In this document: positions 8,379 to 17,539 of the stretch, one piece after another
Layout of the letters: the number at the start of each line of letters is the position of its first letter
Numbering within the stretch: position 1 is the first letter of the stretch
Source of the DNA: TMP-86 sp044226865
GTDB lineage: Bacteria > Pseudomonadota > Gammaproteobacteria > Steroidobacterales > Steroidobacteraceae
Reading direction: 5' to 3'
NCBI GenBank assembly: GCA_044226865.1
Contig: JBGAGE010000006.1
Coordinates: forward strand, 1-64,000
Length of the DNA stretch: 64,000 nt
Program-made: the position numbers and the translations under genes
The notes under the pieces: generated by a model
Databases searched by the model: none
What the model was told of the DNA's origin: nothing
Seen by the model: only the letters and a program-made list of their open reading frames with translations

Positions 8379-9338
8379 ATGAAACATTCAATCAAATGGG
8401 CCGCCCTGGTCGGCGGCTTGAGCTTGAGTCCGTGGGCAATGGGCTGTTCGAGTTGCGGTTGCACGCTGAACTCGGATTGGTCCAGCCAGGGCTACACCAC
8501 CAGTTCGGGTCTGCACTGGGACCTGCGCTACGACTATTTCGACCAGAGCCAGTTGCGCGCGGGCACCGGCAGCGTATCGCGCGCGTCGATAGCCCTGCCG
8601 GCCGAAGCCGAGATCCAGCAAAACACCATCAATCGGAACCTGACGGCGGGCCTGGATTACAGTCCCTCGCGCGAATGGGGCGTCAGCCTCCTCGTGCCGT
8701 ATTTCGACCGCCCGCACACGACGATCGACGAAGGTGAAACCGAACTGTCCGGCTCGCACAGCCGCGGGCTCGGCGACATCCGCATCATCGGACGCTACCA
8801 GGGCTTCCAGCCGGATCTTTCCATCGGCGTGCAGTTCGGGTTGAAGCTGCCGACGGGGAAGATCGACGACACCTTTCGCGACGGACCGCTGGCGGGCGAA
8901 ACCGTGGACCGGGGGTTGCAATTGGGCACCGGCACCACCGACCTGTTGCTCGGTGTGTATACCGTGCACTCTCTGGGTTCGCGCTTTGCCTACTTCGGCA
9001 ATCTGATGTTGCAGCAGCCGTTGAATTCACGCGATGAGTTCAAGCCGGGGTCAGGACTGAACCTGACGCTGGGGGTCCGCTATACCGGCGTGCTGCCCGC
9101 GAATCTGAGCCCACAGTTGCAGATCAACGTGCGGGCGGAGAAGCGTGAGTCCGGCGCCAACGCCGACGTGGAGAACAGCGGAGCAACGCTGGCCTACCTG
9201 AGCCCGGGCGTGGGATTCCGCGTGACCGAGCGCCTGGATGGCTTTGCTTTCGTGCAGGTACCGGTGTATCAGCGGGTCAACGGCCTGCAACTGCAGCCGC
9301 GGTTCTTCTCTTCCGTGGGAATCCGCTACCGGTTCTAG
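8379..9338 (+). CDS. outer-membrane beta-barrel protein with N-terminal CSSCGC motif
   Basis: A 319-residue exported protein. The ATG at 8379 follows an ACGAG ribosome site and begins a clean signal peptide (MKHSIKWAALVGGLSLSPW). Right after the likely cleavage point is CSSCGC, a possible metal-binding or lipid-modified terminus, although the AMGC context is not a perfect lipobox. The rest alternates polar and hydrophobic residues with amphipathic strands (LGDIRIIGRYQG, IGVQFGLKLPTGK, LNLTLGVRYTG) and ends in aromatic GIRYRF, the C-terminal signal for outer-membrane insertion. It resembles transporter-like barrels of the phenol-degradation MetA type. Probably cotranscribed with the DUF2946 gene. 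Confidence 0.7.
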   Translation: MKHSIKWAALVGGLSLSPWAMGCSSCGCTLNSDWSSQGYTTSSGLHWDLRYDYFDQSQLRAGTGSVSRASIALPAEAEIQQNTINRNLTAGLDYSPSREWGVSLLVPYFDRPHTTIDEGETELSGSHSRGLGDIRIIGRYQGFQPDLSIGVQFGLKLPTGKIDDTFRDGPLAGETVDRGLQLGTGTTDLLLGVYTVHSLGSRFAYFGNLMLQQPLNSRDEFKPGSGLNLTLGVRYTGVLPANLSPQLQINVRAEKRESGANADVENSGATLAYLSPGVGFRVTERLDGFAFVQVPVYQRVNGLQLQPRFFSSVGIRYRF

Positions 9339-9360
9339 AATCGCCGGCGCGCCCGCACGG

Positions 9361-9395
9361 GCTACCGCCGTCCGCGGCTCGCGGACGGTGGTAGC
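9361..9395. terminator. strong hairpin between convergent genes
   Basis: Inverted arms of 15 bases (9361-9375 and 9381-9395) differ at one position (a G:T pair) around a 5-base loop. It lies between the 3' end of the barrel gene (9338) and that of the quinone oxidoreductase (9403). There is no T-tract, so termination in either direction is inferred from stem strength and location. Confidence 0.6.
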
Positions 9396-9402
9396 GGTGC
9401 GA

Positions 9403-10377
9403 TCAGGGCACGAGCACGATCTTGCCGACGGCCTTGCGCGCCAGCACCGAGTTCAGTGCCTCGGCGACGCGCTCGAAGGGATAACGCGCCGACACCTCCG
9501 GCCTGAGCTTGCCCGCCTGGAGCAGCGCCATCATGTCCTTCATGTCCTGCGCCGCATGTGCGGGCTCGCGCTTGGTGAATTCGCCCCAGAAGACACCGAC
9601 GATGGCCAACCCCTTGAGCAGGGCCAGGTTGAGTGCGATGCTGGGAATGGTGCCGTTGGCAAATCCGACCACAAGGAAACGGCCGCGCCAGCCCACGCTG
9701 CGCAGTGCGGCTTCGCTGTACGCACCACCCACCGGGTCGTAGACCACATCCACGCCCGCGCCGCCGGTCAATTCCTTGATGCGCTCGCGCAGGTTCTCGG
9801 TGTCGTAGTTGATGCAGGCGTCGGCGCCGTGGCGCCGGCAGACCTCGAGCTTGTCCGCGCTGGAGGCGGCGGCGATGACGCGCGCGCCTAACGCCTTGCC
9901 GATTTCCACCGCCGCAAGGCCCACGCCACCCGCCGCACCCAGCACCAGCAGCGTTTCGCCGGCGCGCAGCGCGGCCCGGTCCTTGAGCGCGTGATACGAG
10001 GTGCCGTAGACCAGCGTGAAGGCCGCGGCCGTGTCGAAGGCGAGATCGTCGGGCAAGGGCATGGTCTTGGTGGCCTCGGCCACCACCCGCTGTGCGTAGG
10101 CGCCCCAGGTGGTGAACGCCGCCACGCGCTGGCCGGGCTTGAACTGAGTGACGCCGGCGCCGACGGCCGTGATGATGCCGGCGCATTCGCTGCCGGGCGA
10201 GAACGGCAGCGGCGGCTTGAACTGATACAGGTTCTGGATGATCAGGGTGTCCGGAAAATTCACGCCGATGGCACGCGTCTCGATCAGCACCTGGCCGGGG
10301 CCCGGCACGGGATCCGCGATTTCTTCCACCACCAGGGATTCCGGTGGGCCGTGACGCTTGCAGAGGATGGCTTTCAT
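9403..10377 (-). CDS. NADPH:quinone oxidoreductase family protein (zinc-less MDR)
   Basis: A 324-residue cytoplasmic reductase of the medium-chain dehydrogenase superfamily. N-terminal GroES-like part: MKAILCKRHGPPESL and GVNFPDTLIIQN. NADPH-binding Rossmann motif: VLGAAGGVGLAAVEIGKALGA. Also typical are the AAAFTLVYGTSYHAL stretch and GKIVLVP at the end. Catalytic and structural zinc ligands of alcohol dehydrogenases are absent, as expected for QOR/crotonase-type reductases. Such enzymes reduce quinones or enones; the physiological substrate is not apparent. The ATG at 10377 is chosen because upstream sequence in the same frame is not conserved-looking. Confidence 0.88.
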   Translation of the reverse strand: MKAILCKRHGPPESLVVEEIADPVPGPGQVLIETRAIGVNFPDTLIIQNLYQFKPPLPFSPGSECAGIITAVGAGVTQFKPGQRVAAFTTWGAYAQRVVAEATKTMPLPDDLAFDTAAAFTLVYGTSYHALKDRAALRAGETLLVLGAAGGVGLAAVEIGKALGARVIAAASSADKLEVCRRHGADACINYDTENLRERIKELTGGAGVDVVYDPVGGAYSEAALRSVGWRGRFLVVGFANGTIPSIALNLALLKGLAIVGVFWGEFTKREPAHAAQDMKDMMALLQAGKLRPEVSARYPFERVAEALNSVLARKAVGKIVLVP

Positions 10378-10482
10378 GATGCGAGAGTGTAGCCCGCGCC
10401 GCGGAACTGTCACGCGCATTTCACAGCGCTGACATTTTCGCGGATCAGCATGCGCTCCATCACGGCTGATGTGGAGCTTGCG

Positions 10483-10986
10483 ATGCGCACATTCTTCCTG
10501 ACCGCATTGCTGTGTTGCGTGGCCACTGCGGGTACCGTTCCGGCGGGCGCCGCCGGCGTGGCGCGGACGGACGGCCGCGCGGCCGACGTCATCGACCTGC
10601 CCTTGAATCACCTGTACGAGAACCCTGTCGGTCCGCTAGGCCTTGCACCCACGGCCGAACTCGTGGACCTCGTCGGGCGGCGCGTACGGATGCGGGGCTA
10701 CATGGTCGAGGAACAGGACCCTCTGCCGGGCCAGTTCAAGCTGGCGCTGCTGCCAGCGAAGCTGGCCGAGCGCGAGGACGGGCCGGCCGATGACCTGCCC
10801 GCCGCCACCGTCGTCGTGCATCTGGCCGCGGCGAACGCGCAGCGCGTCGTCCGCTTCGATCCTCATCCCCTCGTGGTGACCGGCGTGCTCGAAGTCGGTC
10901 CGCGCGAAGAACCCGATGGGCGCGTATCCCATTTGCGCCTGATCCTCGATTCCGATTCACCCACGGAGACAACCCATGCGACTTGA
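10483..10986 (+). CDS. secreted protein of unknown function upstream of alkaline phosphatase
   Basis: A 167-residue protein. ATG 10483 is preferred over 10450 because a GGAG lies about 8 bases upstream and the signal peptide (MRTFFLTALLCCVATAG) then starts at residue 1. The mature part contains LVGRRVRMRGYMVEEQDPLPGQFKLAL and RFDPHPLVVTGVLEVG, an alternating-strand pattern suggestive of an OB-like or DUF3299-type beta fold, but I cannot name the family with confidence. Its stop overlaps the start of the phosphatase by 11 bases, so the two are probably translationally coupled and act together in the periplasm. Confidence 0.65.
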   Translation: MRTFFLTALLCCVATAGTVPAGAAGVARTDGRAADVIDLPLNHLYENPVGPLGLAPTAELVDLVGRRVRMRGYMVEEQDPLPGQFKLALLPAKLAEREDGPADDLPAATVVVHLAAANAQRVVRFDPHPLVVTGVLEVGPREEPDGRVSHLRLILDSDSPTETTHAT

Positions 10987-13027
10987 TGCCTTTGGCAAGT
11001 ACCCTGCCGCCGCGCTCGCAACGGCCGCCCTCTTTTCCGCTGGCGCGGCCCACGCACTCAGCATCACCCGGCTCTCGCCGCCGAGCAATTTGTTCTCGAG
11101 CGGCATCGCGGCGCCGGTGACGGCGCGCTTCATCGCAGGCCAGCGCTTCGACCTGCAGGCCACCGTCAAGCCCGACGCGGGCGGCACCATCACGGACGTG
11201 CAATTCGCCGTCGATGGGGTGCCGGTGGCAGGCGCCGCGCAGGGCGTCACCACCTCCGGCTTGACGGCATCCGCTGCCGGCAGCGCGGTGTTCACCGAGC
11301 GCGCCTACGCGGATGCGCGCCTGGCGCCGGGCGTGCACACGCTCACCGCCACCGCTACGCAGACGCTCAACGGCACCATCAGCACCACCACCGCCACGGG
11401 AAATTTCGAGATCGTGGCGCTCGATGGCGGCCGGCGGGTGAAGAACATCATCATCCTCTTGGGTGATGGCATGGGCGCCTCACACCGCACCGCGGCGCGC
11501 ATCGCGCTCAACGGCTATGCGCAGGGCAAGGCCAAGGCGAAGCTCGCGATGGATACCTTCCCGAACACGGCGATGATCATGACGGCTTCGCTCGACACCA
11601 TCATCACCGATTCGGCGCCGGGCATGCAGAACTACGTCACCGGCCAGAAGGCCGCCTCGGGGCAGGAGGGCGTGTGGCCGGATGACACCACCGATCCCTT
11701 CGACAACCCGCGATTCGAATACCTGTCTGAGTTCCTGGCGCGCACGCAGGGCAAGAAGCTCGGCCTCGTCACCACGGCCGATGTGTTCGATGCCACTCCG
11801 GCGGCGAACGCGATTCATACCGCCAACCGGGGTGCGGGCACCGGCATCGTCGATCAATATCTCGACGACGCGGGCCGCACCGGTCTCACGGTGCTGATGG
11901 GCGGCGGACGCAAGTGGTTCCTGCCGAGTTCGGTCAGCGGCTCCGGCCGCGCGGCGGCTTCCGACTACGTGTTGCCCACGGATCTCGTTTCCGGCTGGCA
12001 GGTGGCCGCCGGCGCCATCGACCCCTCCCGTGATCTCATCAACGGCCCCGATGGATTCGTCGCGCGCGGTTTCAAGTACGTCTCCGACAAGGCATCGATG
12101 GATGCGGCGGGCCGGCCCTCCAAGCTCCTCGGTCTGTTCTCGCTGTCGAACATGAATGTCGCCTACGACAAGCTCAACGGGCGGCGCGGCACCTCCAGCG
12201 TCGTCAACGACTACGGGTTCCCCAACCAGCCGTTGCTCGAGGAAATGACGGCGAAGGCCTTGTCGGTGTTGGATGCCAACAGTCCGCGCGGCTTCGTGCT
12301 GATGGTGGAGGGTGCCTCCATCGACAAGCAGGCACACGAAATGGACAGCGCGCGCTGGATGATGGACACGATGGAGTTCGACAAGGCGGTCGCCGTGGCC
12401 AAGGAATATGCGCGCCGCCACTCGGACACCCTGGTGATCGTGACCGCTGACCACGAATGCGCCGGTGCCATCATCATCGGCACCTCGAAGAAGACCGATG
12501 CGGGCCTGAGCGCATCGATCGCGGCCGGCGGCAATGCCACAGGCGGGGCGGGCAACACCAACGGGCTGGGCGCGCCCAAGCTGCGTGATGACGTGGTGGC
12601 GAACTACAACGGCAATCCGGTGAGCAATTTCCCGGCTTACACCATCGCCACCGATGGTTATCCGGTGAGCATGGATCCCGATTACAAATTGCTGATCGGA
12701 TATGGCGCCAACGGCGATCGTTACGAGAATTACAAGGCACGGCCGCAGCCCTCCACCGACAGCCAGCAACCGTTCGCCGCGGTTTCACCCCTGTCCACCT
12801 ATCCTCGCAACAATGGATACGATGCGGCTGGTATGCGTCCGTTCCAGCAAAGCGACGGCTTCTTCATCACCGGCCAGGTTCCGGGTACGACGGCGGTTCA
12901 CTCCGGCGGCGACATACCCTTGTCCGCCTACGGCCGCGGCTCGGAACTGTTCGCCGGCACGCTGGACAACACGGACGTGTTCTTCCTGCTGGCGCGGTTG
13001 GTGGCCGGAGACCGCTGGGGCTACTGA
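10976..13027 (+). CDS. secreted alkaline phosphatase with N-terminal Ig-like domain
   Basis: A 683-residue exported phosphomonoesterase. A signal peptide (about 1-29, ending GAAHA) is followed by a beta-rich Ig-like segment (about 30-150, with ITDVQFAVDGVPV and GVHTLTATATQ) that is foreign to classical PhoA. The catalytic part begins at VKNIIILLGDGMG, which carries the first metal-binding Asp. The nucleophile is Ser213 in TDSAPGMQNYVTG; the textbook motif is TDSAASAT, so this is a variant. Further metal-site motifs are MVEGASIDKQAHE and VTADHECAGA, and HSGGDIPL near the C-terminus supplies the last His. Overlaps the preceding gene by 11 bases. Likely role is periplasmic or extracellular phosphate release. 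Confidence 0.88.
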   Translation: MRLDAFGKYPAAALATAALFSAGAAHALSITRLSPPSNLFSSGIAAPVTARFIAGQRFDLQATVKPDAGGTITDVQFAVDGVPVAGAAQGVTTSGLTASAAGSAVFTERAYADARLAPGVHTLTATATQTLNGTISTTTATGNFEIVALDGGRRVKNIIILLGDGMGASHRTAARIALNGYAQGKAKAKLAMDTFPNTAMIMTASLDTIITDSAPGMQNYVTGQKAASGQEGVWPDDTTDPFDNPRFEYLSEFLARTQGKKLGLVTTADVFDATPAANAIHTANRGAGTGIVDQYLDDAGRTGLTVLMGGGRKWFLPSSVSGSGRAAASDYVLPTDLVSGWQVAAGAIDPSRDLINGPDGFVARGFKYVSDKASMDAAGRPSKLLGLFSLSNMNVAYDKLNGRRGTSSVVNDYGFPNQPLLEEMTAKALSVLDANSPRGFVLMVEGASIDKQAHEMDSARWMMDTMEFDKAVAVAKEYARRHSDTLVIVTADHECAGAIIIGTSKKTDAGLSASIAAGGNATGGAGNTNGLGAPKLRDDVVANYNGNPVSNFPAYTIATDGYPVSMDPDYKLLIGYGANGDRYENYKARPQPSTDSQQPFAAVSPLSTYPRNNGYDAAGMRPFQQSDGFFITGQVPGTTAVHSGGDIPLSAYGRGSELFAGTLDNTDVFFLLARLVAGDRWGY

Positions 13028-13043
13028 GGAGTTGCACAGGAAA

Positions 13044-13071
13044 CAGCGGCGCGGGCTGATCCGCGCCGCTG
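13044..13071. terminator. hairpin terminator between convergent genes
   Basis: Perfect 11-base GC-rich arms (13044-13054 and 13061-13071) with a 6-base loop lie between the alkaline phosphatase stop (13027) and the DUF2783 stop (13086). No clear T-tract follows. Confidence 0.6.
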
Positions 13072-13085
13072 CTGCCAGGGACGGC

Positions 13086-13265
13086 TTAAGGGTGATCGAT
13101 ATGCCCGGCCGTCTCGATCAATTCGCGTATGCGTGCCGGATCGCCGATCTCGTGCATGGCCAACAGTGCGAAACGTCCCAACGTGAGCAGTGCCAGCGAT
13201 TCACCCTGCGTCGTCAGCATGCGACAGAACGCGGTGTACGCCTCGTCCAGTTCTTCCTCATTCAT
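13086..13265 (-). CDS. DUF2783-like small protein
   Basis: A 59-residue frame starting MNEEELDEAYTAFCRML and ending RIRELIETAGHIDHP. The pattern (short acidic start, Tyr/Phe, LGRFALLAMHEIGD, then a helical tail) agrees with the DUF2783 family, small proteins of unknown role usually encoded next to FAD-dependent aromatic hydroxylases, exactly as here. Its ATG sits inside the stop region of the monooxygenase (ATGAATGA), an 8-base overlap indicating translational coupling. It may be an accessory subunit or stabiliser; nothing in the sequence shows catalysis. Confidence 0.72.
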   Translation of the reverse strand: MNEEELDEAYTAFCRMLTTQGESLALLTLGRFALLAMHEIGDPARIRELIETAGHIDHP

Positions 13266-14967
13266 GGCGCAACTCCCGTTCGATCATGAGCAAGACTTCC
13301 GAAGCCACCAGGCGCTGCCAGCGTGCCAGCACATGCCCGTCGGGCCGCACGAGGTAGGCGCCGCCGCGATCGACATGATACGCGCGACGTGCGTGGCCCT
13401 CTGTATCCAGAACCTGCGTATCCGCCGCCTCGGCGGCCAGCCTTACGATGCGAAGGGCGATGCCCTGCCGTTGCAGCGCCGTTATGCATGGCTCAAGTTC
13501 CGGTGGCGGCTCTGCCCACAACATCAAGGTAAAGGCGGGCGAGAGCAATTGGGTGAGATGCAGCGGACCGTTCGGTGGGCCGTTCGGTGGACCGTTCGGT
13601 GGGCCGTTCGGTGGGCCGTTCAGCGACCGCAGCGGCACTTCCTGCAGCACGCAACCCGGCGCCGGGCCGCCGCGGAACTGTGATTCCTGCGCCGGCAGGC
13701 GCGCGGCATCCTGCGGGTAGGCGGCTGGGGTGGTTTGGCGCGGATTGATGAGAGAGCGCACCCAGGGGTGACCGACGGCGAGTGACAGGGCCGCAGTGCG
13801 CATCAGATCGAAGGCGAAGGAGGGCGGCGACATGAATTCGGTGCTCTTGATGCCTGCCTTCAGGTTCTCCCGAGCCGCGTGCACGCGCTCCTGCGAATAC
13901 GATTCCAGCAGCGCCGGCGGCGCAGCGCCCTTCATCACCAACGCGAGGCGCCACGCCATCGCATGTGCATCCTCGATCCCTGAGTTCGCGCCGCGAACCC
14001 CGAAGATGGGCACCAGGTGCGCCGCATCGCCCGCCAGCAGCAGCCGGCCCTGCACGTAGCGATTCAGCGTGAGTGCATTCGCCTTGTACAGGCTGATCCA
14101 GATCGGCGACCAGTCATCGCTTTCCCCGATCATGCGCAGGTGCGACTCGATGCGGGGAATCACGTTCCGCGGGCGGCAGGCTTGCTCGGGGTCCTCGTCG
14201 TCGCGAAGCTGGTAGTCGATGCGCCAGATGTCGTCGGGCTGGCGGTGCATGAGGATGGTGGATCCGGGATTGGAGGGTGGATCGAACCACGCCAACCGCT
14301 CGACCGGTCGCGCGCTCTTCAAGTGGATGTCGGCGATGACATAGCGGCCTTCGTAGCTGGTGCCCTCGAGCTCGAGTCCCGCGGCCTCGCGCACCAGGCT
14401 CCTGGCGCCATCGCACCCGACGACCCATGGTGTGCGCAGGCGGTACTCGCCGGCCGGTGTCGCGATCGTCAAGGCGGCGCCATCCGCGAAAGGCTCGATG
14501 GCGGTGACGCGGCTTTGCCAGCGGATGTCGATCGACCGCGGGTGCGCAGCGCAGGCATCGAGCAGGAATTGCTCGATGTAGTACTGCTGGATGTTGATCA
14601 TGGGAGGCAGCCGTTGCGATCGGTCATGCGGCATCGCGAACCGCAACACCTCCGCATTGCGGTAGTAGCTGCGGCCCCCGGTCCAGGCCAGTCCCTTGGC
14701 GAGGAACGCGGGCAGCGCGCCCAACTGGTCGATGATTTCCAGGCTGCGGCGCGAAATGCAAATGGCGCGGCTCCCGGTGCACACGGACTCGTCGGCCTCG
14801 AGAACCACGCTGGCGATGCCGTGGCGGGCCAGTCCCAGCGCCACGGCGAGGCCGACGGGACCCGCCCCCACGATCACGGGGGAATCCAAAGTCTCGCGAT
14901 CGCCGCGCGGGCGAGTGGCGGGCGGCCGCCGCCAGGTAAAGGGGTAGTCGGTGAATGTGCGCGTCAA
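13258..14967 (-). CDS. FAD-dependent aromatic hydroxylase (MhpA/PheA-like)
   Basis: A 569-residue class A flavoprotein monooxygenase. FAD-binding GxGxxG is in PVIVGAGPVGLAVALGLARHG (near residues 30-50), the middle motif is WVVGCDGARSLVREAAG, and the second FAD/ribityl motif is LLLAGDAAHLVPIFGVRG. The C-terminal part (TLMLWAEPP, YLVRPDGHVLARW) is the thioredoxin-like domain of 3-(3-hydroxyphenyl)propionate hydroxylases. The start is inferred as TTG at 14967, preceded by GAGGCGGGA; no ATG fits before the conserved region. An (N-G-P-P) tandem repeat interrupts the C-terminal region. It divergently faces a TonB receptor and is coupled to DUF2783, suggesting uptake and ring hydroxylation of an aromatic compound. 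Confidence 0.88.
   Translation of the reverse strand: MTRTFTDYPFTWRRPPATRPRGDRETLDSPVIVGAGPVGLAVALGLARHGIASVVLEADESVCTGSRAICISRRSLEIIDQLGALPAFLAKGLAWTGGRSYYRNAEVLRFAMPHDRSQRLPPMINIQQYYIEQFLLDACAAHPRSIDIRWQSRVTAIEPFADGAALTIATPAGEYRLRTPWVVGCDGARSLVREAAGLELEGTSYEGRYVIADIHLKSARPVERLAWFDPPSNPGSTILMHRQPDDIWRIDYQLRDDEDPEQACRPRNVIPRIESHLRMIGESDDWSPIWISLYKANALTLNRYVQGRLLLAGDAAHLVPIFGVRGANSGIEDAHAMAWRLALVMKGAAPPALLESYSQERVHAARENLKAGIKSTEFMSPPSFAFDLMRTAALSLAVGHPWVRSLINPRQTTPAAYPQDAARLPAQESQFRGGPAPGCVLQEVPLRSLNGPPNGPPNGPPNGPPNGPLHLTQLLSPAFTLMLWAEPPPELEPCITALQRQGIALRIVRLAAEAADTQVLDTEGHARRAYHVDRGGAYLVRPDGHVLARWQRLVASEVLLMIERELRHE
13565..13624 (-). repeat. five 12-bp tandem repeats encoding NGPP in the hydroxylase
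   Basis: Five consecutive 12-base units of the form gggccgttcggt (or ggaccgttcggt) run in frame through the C-terminal part of the FAD hydroxylase, giving a proline/glycine-rich hinge. Being a multiple of three, copy-number changes would lengthen or shorten the hinge without a frameshift. Confidence 0.9.
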
Positions 14968-15138
14968 GGTCCCGCCTCGCTCCCCGGCTGGCGCGGCGCG
15001 CCAAAAAAGTGCATGGCCGGTAGAACGAAAGGTTCGTAGCTTAAACATTTTTCGTATTGCCCCACATGGCCGGCAGCGACTATGCTTCCCGCTCGCCCGA
15101 CGCGTTGCGGGGGCGATACAAACGCAGGGGAATCCATC

Positions 15139-17520
15139 ATGAGCAAAGCTATTCTGGGCCGGTCTCTGGCCTTCGCCGGACTGTCGGCGTTGATCTCGTT
15201 CAACGTCCAGGCGCAGCAGGCAGCGAGCGGCGGCACGCTCGAAGAAATCATCGTGACAGCGCAGAAACGCGCGCAGAATTCGCAGGACATCGGCATCTCG
15301 ATTTCCGCCGTCAGCGGTGCCGATCTCGCCTCCCTGGGCGCGGTCGCCGCCACCGACATCACCAAGAACATGCCGGCTGTTGTGTTGACGCAACCGAACG
15401 GGCCGTCCTCGTTCAGCCTGGCGATTCGCGGCGTCACCCAGAACGACTTCGCCGACCACCAGGAAAGCCCGGCGGCCATCTACGTGGACGAAGTGTACGT
15501 CTCCCAGATGGCGGGCCTCGCCTTCTCGCTGTTCGACATCGATCGCGTGGAAGTGCTGCGCGGTCCCCAGGGCACGCTGTTCGGCCGTAACGCGACGGGT
15601 GGCTTGGCCAACTTCGTGACGCGCAAGCCCACGGCCGAGGCCGGCGGCTACGTGAACCTCACCATCGGCGAGCGCAACCTCACCCGCTTGGAAGGCGCCG
15701 TCAACGGGGCGATCAAGGACGGCATCAACGGTCGCCTGTCCTTCCAGACCAATCACTACGATCCGCTGTTCAAGAACGTGGCCGGCGGCGCTGCGGATGC
15801 CGAGAATGGCAACGATTGGGCCGCGCGCGGCCAGTTGTCCTTCGACCTGGCCAACAGCGCCAACCTGCTGTTCTCCGCGCACGCCGCACGCTCGGACGTG
15901 CATGCCGGTTCGTGGGAGGTGTACACCACCAAGAACCTGGCACCGGGCGTCAATGGCCTGGCCGGACCCGGCGAGGACATCTGGGGCACCGGCGCCGGCA
16001 ACAACGCCACCGGCGTGCCCGGTGGACAGGAATTCACCACTCACGACAACCTGAGCGGCTTCGCCAAGATCAAGACCAGCGGGCTGACGGCGCGTTACTC
16101 GCAGCCCGTGGGCTCCGCCACGCTGACCATCATCGGCGATTACAACAAGCTGCGTAAGGACTACGCCGAAGACTCGGATGCGTCCCCCTTCACCCTGTTT
16201 CAGTTCTTCAACGGCAGCGATGTGGACCAGCAGTCGCTCGAAGCGCGCCTGAACGGCGGCGACAAGACGCTGAACTGGACCGCCGGCCTGTATGGCATGC
16301 GCATCAACGGCAAGTACTTCGAAGGCTGGCAGGGGCCGGCGTTCTTCTGGGCGAAGGAGTTCGAGTCCGACGTCACCAATCCGAACAACGGCGCCTACTT
16401 CGGCATTCCCGGCGCCTGGCCCGAAGGCACGCCGCCGTTTTTCACCGACGGGGGCGTTCCGGCCACGGGCGCCAACTACCCCATCACGGCCGGCGGCATT
16501 CCCGCCACGCGCGCGCCGTACTCGCTGCTCACCAAGTCCTTCGCAGCCTTCGGCCAGGTGGAATGGCGTGCCACGGACCTCATCGGCGTGACCGTCGGTG
16601 CCCGCGTGACGAAAGACAAGAAAGACTACGATTACACCTGGGCGCCCTACATCTACTATCCGCAGAGCACCACCGGCGCCATCACGCAGCTCACGCGCCC
16701 CTCGGGCGCCGTGCTGGGCGACTACACGGGTTCGCGCTCGGATACGCTGTGGAGCGGCAAGGCGCAGGTGGACTTCCACTTGAGCGACAACGTGCTGGCG
16801 TATGTCAGCTACAACAAGGGCGTGAAGGGCGGCGGCTTCAATGCCCCGCTGTTCCCGCTGTTCGTGACCGAAATCGACAAGGTCACGTTCAAGCCCGAGA
16901 AGCTCACCAACTACGAAGTGGGTTTCAAGTCCGAACTTTTCGATCACACGCTGCGCTTCAACGCGGCCGCCTACTACTACGATTACAAGGATTACCAGGC
17001 CCTGATCTACACCATCTCACTCAACCAGCTGGTGGTGAACGCGGACGCCAAGCACAAGGGTGCGGAAGCGGAAGTGGAGTGGGCGCCGAACGAATCGCTG
17101 CGCTTCGGCCTGGGCGTGGGCTACGTGGATGCCATCGTCAAGGGCGTGGACTCGCGCGGCACGGGCGTACCCGGCGACTACGTGGCGCCCAACGCGCCCA
17201 AGTGGAGCACCAACGCCCTGGCGGCCTACACGCTGCCCGTGGGTCCGGGCAAGCTCACCTTCCAGGTCGACGGCAACTACCTGTCCAAGTTCTGGTTCAA
17301 CCTCGGCAACACCCCGGCGGTGGAGCAGAAGGCCTTCGGCGTGGCCAATGCGCGCATCAACTGGGCGGGCGACAAGTACGAGTTCGGCGTGTCGGTGGAG
17401 AACCTCGCCAACAAGCACTATGGCGTGATGGGCTTCGACAACACCTCCATCAACGGCCTGGCGCAGCGTTATCCGGGCATGCCGCGCTGGTTCAAGGCGC
17501 ACGTGAACTACAAGTTCTAG
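15139..17520 (+). CDS. TonB-dependent receptor
   Basis: A 793-residue outer-membrane receptor. Signal peptide about 1-26 (ending VQAQ), TonB-box-like LEEIIVTAQKR directly after it, plug domain with SLAIRGVTQNDF, AIYVDEVYVSQ and VEVLRGPQGTLFGRNATGG, then a long beta-barrel with many aromatic-girdle strands and a terminal HVNYKF. The plug type is that of the large proteobacterial family often linked to catabolic loci in Sphingomonads and Steroidobacter-like bacteria. ATG 15139 has AGGGG upstream. It diverges from the FAD hydroxylase across 171 bases, so it may import that enzyme's aromatic or steroid-like substrate; the ligand cannot be read from sequence. Confidence 0.93.
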   Translation: MSKAILGRSLAFAGLSALISFNVQAQQAASGGTLEEIIVTAQKRAQNSQDIGISISAVSGADLASLGAVAATDITKNMPAVVLTQPNGPSSFSLAIRGVTQNDFADHQESPAAIYVDEVYVSQMAGLAFSLFDIDRVEVLRGPQGTLFGRNATGGLANFVTRKPTAEAGGYVNLTIGERNLTRLEGAVNGAIKDGINGRLSFQTNHYDPLFKNVAGGAADAENGNDWAARGQLSFDLANSANLLFSAHAARSDVHAGSWEVYTTKNLAPGVNGLAGPGEDIWGTGAGNNATGVPGGQEFTTHDNLSGFAKIKTSGLTARYSQPVGSATLTIIGDYNKLRKDYAEDSDASPFTLFQFFNGSDVDQQSLEARLNGGDKTLNWTAGLYGMRINGKYFEGWQGPAFFWAKEFESDVTNPNNGAYFGIPGAWPEGTPPFFTDGGVPATGANYPITAGGIPATRAPYSLLTKSFAAFGQVEWRATDLIGVTVGARVTKDKKDYDYTWAPYIYYPQSTTGAITQLTRPSGAVLGDYTGSRSDTLWSGKAQVDFHLSDNVLAYVSYNKGVKGGGFNAPLFPLFVTEIDKVTFKPEKLTNYEVGFKSELFDHTLRFNAAAYYYDYKDYQALIYTISLNQLVVNADAKHKGAEAEVEWAPNESLRFGLGVGYVDAIVKGVDSRGTGVPGDYVAPNAPKWSTNALAAYTLPVGPGKLTFQVDGNYLSKFWFNLGNTPAVEQKAFGVANARINWAGDKYEFGVSVENLANKHYGVMGFDNTSINGLAQRYPGMPRWFKAHVNYKF

Positions 17521-17539
17521 TTTTTCACACCGGCACTTT

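Noticed and set aside
14968..16947. Extension of the FAD hydroxylase frame to 1229 residues over the TonB receptor
   Set aside because: High-GC shadow frame antisense to a clear receptor; the enzyme family starts near 14967.
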